Below, piece by piece: positions 60,010 to 64,000 of a stretch of 64,000 nt of DNA (its first letter is position 1; the number at the start of each line of letters is the position of its first letter). Origin of the DNA: Microvirga calopogonii. Lineage in GTDB: Bacteria > Pseudomonadota > Alphaproteobacteria > Rhizobiales > Beijerinckiaceae. The stretch spans positions 186,001 through 250,000 of the forward strand of contig NZ_QDGA01000002.1 in assembly GCF_003347665.1 (NCBI RefSeq), read 5' to 3'. The notes beneath the pieces were generated by a model that was not told the DNA's origin, made no database searches, and worked only from the letters and a program-made list of their open reading frames with translations. Made by a program: the position numbers and the translations under genes.

Positions 60010-61686
60010 TTATTGCGTCGTACGGTTGAGGGTGGCGAGGGCGTCCGAGCTGATCGCCTGCGCGGCGCGATGCGCCTCGGCGACCGCCTTGACCTGCCGG
60101 CCCCAGTCCTCGGAGAGCCGCCGCGACGGCTCGGGCAGGGCGTCCCAGGCGGCGGCGGCTTCCACCACGTCGCCGCGCTCCAGGGCCTGCCGGATGCGGA
60201 CGACGAGAGCCGAAACGCCGGTGGTGCCCTGTTCGTTCACCGGCTTGACCGTCACCACCCGGTCGGCCATGCGCAGAAGCCGGTCGGACCAGCTGTTTGT
60301 CGGGCCGCGGCTTTCGCGCAGGATCGCCGTTTCCACCGGGTCGAAGCTGCGGGCGAGCGCCGCCGCCGTCGGAGCGCCCTGCTGGGCAAAGGGCTCCAGG
60401 GGAGCGATGCGGCCCGCGTCGGCCCCGGCCTTCTTCACGCCATCGAGCACGTCGGCATAGGGCGTTCCGCTGTTCAGGGCGTCATTCAGGCGTCCGGCGA
60501 GAACCACCTTGGTCCCGGTCTGGCTTGCGGCCTCGGCATTCCGTGTGTTCTCCGCCGCCTGCTGCGACAGGGTTGCCAGGCGTTGCTCCTGCTCGGAAAA
60601 CCGGCGGTCGGCATCCGCGAAACGGCGCTCGGTCTCGGAAAAGCGCCTCTCCGCCTCGCCGAACCGGCGGTCCTGGTCGGCGAGACGCCGGTCGAGATCC
60701 GCGATGCGGCCATCGAGTTGCTGCGCCGCATTGGCGGCATTCGTTGCGCTCTGGGCGTTCGTCCGGACCTGCTCCTCCAGGCCCGACAGGCGGCCGGACA
60801 GGCCATTGGACAGCTCGTTCAGCCGGTTGGACAGGTCGGTGAGCGCGGCATCGTTCTGGGGTGGGGGCTGCGGCGCTTCGGGCGCGGGACGGTTCAGGGC
60901 CTCCTGGGCCTGGCTCGCCGCCTGCCGGGCCGTGTCCTGGATCGCCTGGAGCCGCTGGTCCAGATCGCCTCGGGCCGCTTCGAGCGCCTGGAGACGCTCG
61001 GCCAGGGCTTGGACATTCCCCTGCGGCTGCCCGGAGGGCGCCGGCTGCTGCCGCAAGGCGTTCACGCGCTGCTCCAGTTGTGCGATCCGTGGATCCTCCT
61101 GAGTCGGCGAGCCCTGCCAGGACTGCAATCCATAGAGTAGCCCCGCGCCGATGAGGCCGCCGAGCAGGCCGGAACCGATCAGGGCGCCGGCGGAGCCGCG
61201 CCGCTCGGGAACCGGACGCGGCGGTACGGCCTCTTCGCGCGCCTGCGATGTGGGAGGCTCCTGATAGGAGCTGCCAGATGAAATGGCATCCTGCCTTCCA
61301 GGCTCGTCGACGAAGGCTCCGGACGGAAGCGTATCGGTGCCCACCCCCGAATCGAGCGTGGCTTCCGGCGAGGCCACCAGGTCCTCGGCCGGGGGCTCGC
61401 TGCCGGCCGGAATGGTCTCGTCTGGCTTCGCCTCCGGGGCCTCGGTCGCGACAGTGTCCGGTCCAAGGGTCTCCGGTCCGAGGGTTGCGTGACCCAGGGT
61501 GTCCTGGCCCAGCGTGTCCGGCCCAAAGGTCTCCTGACCTAATGTGTCCTGGGCCTCGGCGCCCGGGCTGGTGGCCGGGGCGGCGCCTTCGTCGATCACG
61601 GTCGCTTTCAGGTCGATGGTCGCCGGCTCGCGCGAGGGCTTCTTGCGGGACGATTTCGGGCGTCGGGGATCAGATGAATGGGTCAC
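60010..61686 (-). CDS. mitofilin/HemX-like inner-membrane protein
   Basis: A 558-residue protein with an acidic N-terminal cytoplasmic part and one membrane helix (about 170-192, GALIGSGLLGGLIGAGLLYG). A long periplasmic coiled coil follows (about 195-390), with a repeated RRF heptad (AERRFSETERRFADADRRFS), and then a conserved C-terminal domain. This layout is that of the alphaproteobacterial Mic60/mitofilin homologue encoded between hemD and hemY. Residues about 45-82 contain tandem D/E-TLG-Q/P units that may vary in number between strains. Confidence 0.83.
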   Translation of the reverse strand: MTHSSDPRRPKSSRKKPSREPATIDLKATVIDEGAAPATSPGAEAQDTLGQETFGPDTLGQDTLGHATLGPETLGPDTVATEAPEAKPDETIPAGSEPPAEDLVASPEATLDSGVGTDTLPSGAFVDEPGRQDAISSGSSYQEPPTSQAREEAVPPRPVPERRGSAGALIGSGLLGGLIGAGLLYGLQSWQGSPTQEDPRIAQLEQRVNALRQQPAPSGQPQGNVQALAERLQALEAARGDLDQRLQAIQDTARQAASQAQEALNRPAPEAPQPPPQNDAALTDLSNRLNELSNGLSGRLSGLEEQVRTNAQSATNAANAAQQLDGRIADLDRRLADQDRRFGEAERRFSETERRFADADRRFSEQEQRLATLSQQAAENTRNAEAASQTGTKVVLAGRLNDALNSGTPYADVLDGVKKAGADAGRIAPLEPFAQQGAPTAAALARSFDPVETAILRESRGPTNSWSDRLLRMADRVVTVKPVNEQGTTGVSALVVRIRQALERGDVVEAAAAWDALPEPSRRLSEDWGRQVKAVAEAHRAAQAISSDALATLNRTTQ

Positions 61687-61895
61687 GGGTCACTCTTGCT
61701 CGGGTCGCTTCAGGCGCGAGATCTTCAAAAGGTCAGTGTGAAATGCAATTGAGGCAAGCTTGGGCGCAGCGTTTCGTTCCCTCCTGCGGCAAATCCTGAA
61801 CAAATGAACGGCCCATCGGACCACGATCCTCCCCGTATGGCAAAGCTTCCTACCGCCCGTCCGTGCCGGAATCGTAAACGACGTGGCGGCGGGCC

Positions 61896-62591
61896 TCATC
61901 GCAGCGAATCGAGGCACTTGAGAAGCGCATCCTCGGAAGGGTCTTCCGCCGCGCGGACCTCTGCGCCGGCCGCGTTCAGGGGCACAGCCACATCGGCCGA
62001 CAGGCAGAGATGCGGAAATGCCCGGAGGGTCGAGGCCAGTCCCGCCTCCCTGACCAGCCGGACGACGAGATCCGCGCTCCGCCGTGAATAATGGAGCGCG
62101 GCGCCGATTTGGCCAGTGCGCAGGGCCTCGACAGCGGCGTCGGGCAGCGCCCCGACGGCCTTCGCCTCATAGGCCTCCCATTGCAGCACGGTGAACCCTG
62201 CCCCGCGCAGGGACGCCGCCGGCTCCTCCTTGTGATGCCGGGCGGTCACGTGGAGAAGAGCAAGGCCCGGCGGCAGGTTCGCGCGAATCAGCCGCGACAG
62301 GGACACCGCGTCGCCGTCCGCCACTGTCACCCGGGCGAACCCTTTGGCGCGCACCATTTCGGCCGTGCGCTCGCCCACGGCGAAGACAGGCTTTTGCCGG
62401 TCCAGGGCCGTGAGGGCATCCGCCGCGTGGGCGCTGGTCACGATGAGGGCATCGTAGGGCGCGTCCGGCGCGGGATCGCTCGTCGGGACGATCCGGGTGA
62501 CGGGCGCTTGGCACGCTTCGAACCCAAGCGCCGCCAGCCGCTCGGCGGTGCGCTCCGCGTCCGGGGCCGAGCGGGTGACGAGGATCCGCAT
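61896..62591 (-). CDS. hemD: uroporphyrinogen-III synthase
   Basis: A 231-residue protein starting MRILVTRSAPDAERTAERLA, with YDALIVTSAHAADAL and the C-terminal lobe pattern AALHYSRRSADLVVRLVREA. HemD sequences vary widely, so assignment also rests on its place: its ATG shares a base with the hemC stop (TGATG). It cyclises hydroxymethylbilane to uroporphyrinogen III. The start at 62591 is chosen because the longer open frame lies within hemC. Confidence 0.85.
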   Translation of the reverse strand: MRILVTRSAPDAERTAERLAALGFEACQAPVTRIVPTSDPAPDAPYDALIVTSAHAADALTALDRQKPVFAVGERTAEMVRAKGFARVTVADGDAVSLSRLIRANLPPGLALLHVTARHHKEEPAASLRGAGFTVLQWEAYEAKAVGALPDAAVEALRTGQIGAALHYSRRSADLVVRLVREAGLASTLRAFPHLCLSADVAVPLNAAGAEVRAAEDPSEDALLKCLDSLR

Positions 62592-63517
62592 CACGCTTTC
62601 AGGAAGTCGGGCGGCATGCGGGAGCGCAGCTCCGATCCGGCTTCGCGCCCGAGCGCCGCCGCGTCGTCCGGCGAGCCGCGACGGATCACCTCCAGGCACT
62701 CGGAGCCGTCGGGACGCAGCACGAGGCCGCGGATTTCGAGGTCGTGGCCGATCAGCCGCGCATGGCCCGCGATGGGCGTGCGGCAGGAGCCGTCGAGAAT
62801 GGTGAGGAAGGCCCGCTCGGCCGCGAGCGCATGGCCGGTCGGCGCGTCGAGGATGGGCGCGAGCGCCTCGCGCACCCGCTCGTCCCCGGCGCGGATCGCG
62901 ACCGCGATGGCGCCCTGCCCCACGGCCGGGAGGAAATCGTCCGTTTCGAGAACGGTGGTCACGTGATCGGTGAGCCCGAGACGGCGCAACCCCGCCATGG
63001 CGAGCAGCGTGGCGTCGACCTCGCCGCGTTCGAGCTTGGCGAGCCGGGTCTGCACGTTGCCGCGCAGAAGCGTTACCTGGAGGTCCGGCCGCAGGCGGCG
63101 AACTTGAGCTTGGCGCCTCAAGGAAGCGGAGCCGACGACGGCGCCTTGCGGCAGGTCGTTCAAACTCCTGTAGCGGTGGCTGATGAAGGCGTCGCGCACG
63201 TCCTCGCGTGGCAGGAAACCCGCGATGACGATCCCTTCCGGCAGGGCCGTCGGCAGGTCCTTGGCGGAATGGACCGCGAGGTCGATGGAACCGTCGAGGA
63301 GCGCGATGTCGAGCTCCTTGGTGAAGAGCCCCTTGCCGCCGGCCTCCGACAGGGGCCGGTCCTGAATGGCGTCGCCCGTGGTCTTGATGATCGACAGGGG
63401 CAGATGCTCCACGGTCCAGCCATGGGCGGCGACCAGCCTGTCTTGCGTCTCGTGGGCCTGAGCGAGAGCCAGCGGGCTTCCTCGCGTACCGATGACCAGG
63501 GTGGGTGATGAGGCCAT
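62591..63517 (-). CDS. hemC: porphobilinogen deaminase (hydroxymethylbilane synthase)
   Basis: A 308-residue enzyme. It has VIGTRGSPLALAQAHETQDR, the catalytic Asp region in SIDLAVHSAKDLPT, SLRRQAQVRRLRPDL and LPAVGQGAIAVAIR. The dipyrromethane-cofactor cysteine is in DGSCRTPIAGHA. It joins four porphobilinogens into hydroxymethylbilane. The ATG at 63517 (MASSPTLVIGTRG) matches the family start and has AGGAG upstream; a GTG at 63556 is an alternative. It is the first gene of the minus-strand heme cluster and divergent from tsaD. Confidence 0.95.
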   Translation of the reverse strand: MASSPTLVIGTRGSPLALAQAHETQDRLVAAHGWTVEHLPLSIIKTTGDAIQDRPLSEAGGKGLFTKELDIALLDGSIDLAVHSAKDLPTALPEGIVIAGFLPREDVRDAFISHRYRSLNDLPQGAVVGSASLRRQAQVRRLRPDLQVTLLRGNVQTRLAKLERGEVDATLLAMAGLRRLGLTDHVTTVLETDDFLPAVGQGAIAVAIRAGDERVREALAPILDAPTGHALAAERAFLTILDGSCRTPIAGHARLIGHDLEIRGLVLRPDGSECLEVIRRGSPDDAAALGREAGSELRSRMPPDFLKA

Positions 63518-63563
63518 TCTGCCTGAGGTCTCCTGTTCAATATGTCCGATGCTCACCCTTAAG

Positions 63564-63663
63564 CCTCATCCTGAGGAGCGAAGCGTCTCGAAGGGCGAGG
63601 CGCCTCCAGAGAGCACTGGATCCTCCTTCGAGACGGTCGCTGCGCGACCTCCTCAGGATGAGG
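63564..63663. repeat. intergenic inverted repeat (CCTCATCCTGAGGAG family), copy 2
   Basis: It begins CCTCATCCTGAGGAGCG and ends CCTCCTCAGGATGAGG, with inner CTCGAAGG/CCTTCGAG also complementary. It belongs to the same family as 16003-16128. It lies in the hemC-tsaD divergent promoter region. Confidence 0.75.
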
Positions 63664-63798
63664 TTGGTATTTCCTCAGACAATCCAAAAACAACATCCGC
63701 GTTTGATCACGTTTGATCTTGTGCGGCGCGGCGGACTATAGGGGGAGGAGCGCCGGGCCGGAAGCCCGGACAACACCTTAATCGAGCGGCCCACGATC

Positions 63799-64000
63799 AT
63801 GCGCATTCTAGGCATCGAGACCACCTGCGACGAGACCGCGGCCGCCGTGGTCGGCGTCGGCTTCGACGGACGCGGCGAGATCCTCTCCAACGAGGTGCTG
63901 AGCCAGATCGCCGAACACGCCCGCTATGGCGGCGTCGTGCCGGAGATCGCCGCACGCGCCCATGTGGAGGTGATCGACCGGCTCGTGGCGCGCGCGCTCA
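63799..64000 (+). CDS. tsaD: tRNA N6-threonylcarbamoyladenosine transferase TsaD (partial, N-terminal)
   Basis: The first 67 residues are visible: [20 protein letters not shown], then [20 protein letters not shown] and [13 protein letters not shown] with the metal-ligand histidine region. TsaD transfers the threonylcarbamoyl group to A37 of ANN-decoding tRNAs. The gene runs off the right edge. The divergent hemC-tsaD arrangement is common in alphaproteobacteria. Confidence 0.95.
   Translation, partial: MRILGIETTCDETAAAVVGVGFDGRGEILSNEVLSQIAEHARYGGVVPEIAARAHVEVIDRLVARAL

Noticed and set aside
58318..61140. 940-codon plus-strand open frame
   Set aside because: It is antisense to hemY and the mitofilin-like gene; such long shadows are expected in high-GC DNA. 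The product has no recognisable domains.

Overview
The window looks like chromosomal DNA of a high-GC alphaproteobacterium of the order Hyphomicrobiales (Rhizobiales), with a Methylobacteriaceae/Microvirga-like gene repertoire. The evidence is the hemC/hemD/mitofilin-like/hemY cluster divergent from tsaD, a bacteriophytochrome with its own heme oxygenase, HWE/HisKA_2 sensor kinases, isocitrate lyase divergent from a ScfR/RamB-type regulator, DUF4170, and alphaproteobacterial intergenic palindromes. The genus is an inference; no rRNA is present.

Core region 1 (1-33600). It opens with a partial YggT gene, tRNA-Ala(CGC) and a run of small membrane or secreted proteins. These include two paralogous 38-residue membrane peptides and two paralogous secreted Arg/Cys-tailed proteins. 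A YbaN-amidase pair follows. Then comes a long minus-strand run (15891 to 6555) whose genes overlap by ATGA or abut: osmoprotectant ABC transporter yehY-yehX-yehW, heme oxygenase, bacteriophytochrome kinase, a single-domain response regulator, a REC-HisKA_2 protein and an HWE kinase. The transporter's binding protein lies just upstream, behind a repeat. Next are a DUF4170 gene and aceA, divergent from an scfR-like regulator with a perfect palindrome touching its start codon. After a class I amidotransferase and an orphan receiver come a FecR/TPR/beta-barrel gene apparently split by a frameshift, a CHASE2 adenylate cyclase, a CDF cation exporter, and two tandem chemoreceptors whose signalling halves are nearly identical DNA.

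Mobile element (about 33914-58295, 24.4 kb). It is inserted in tRNA-Thr(CGT), with a 48-bp exact core repeat at both ends. The homology is longer: a 352-bp block with tRNA-Gly(GCC), tRNA-Ala(GGC) and the 3' half of tRNA-Thr is present at both ends, so the element carries two complete tRNA genes. From left to right it holds arm-type repeats and a P4-type integrase, AlpA-like regulators and a prim-pol/DUF3987 replication protein. These are followed by an iteron-like array and a long hairpin, then stress or defence candidates (DUF2971), and an operon ending in a tail-assembly chaperone and a tail tape measure protein with no other virion genes. The right part has a HEPN-like protein, a plasmid RepC gene preceded by a recognisable antisense-RNA locus (without repA/repB), an MmeI-like restriction-modification enzyme, and a lower-GC cluster of HEPN-like protein, DGQHR (DndB-like) protein and DNA methyltransferase. 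No relaxase, type IV secretion, capsid or terminase gene was seen, so it is neither a complete prophage nor a self-transmissible ICE. It looks like a phage-satellite/plasmid chimera loaded with defence genes.

Core region 2 (58249-64000). The restored tRNA-Thr is followed by minus-strand hemY, a mitofilin/HemX-like gene, hemD and hemC, a repeat of the same family as at 16003, and the start of tsaD on the plus strand.
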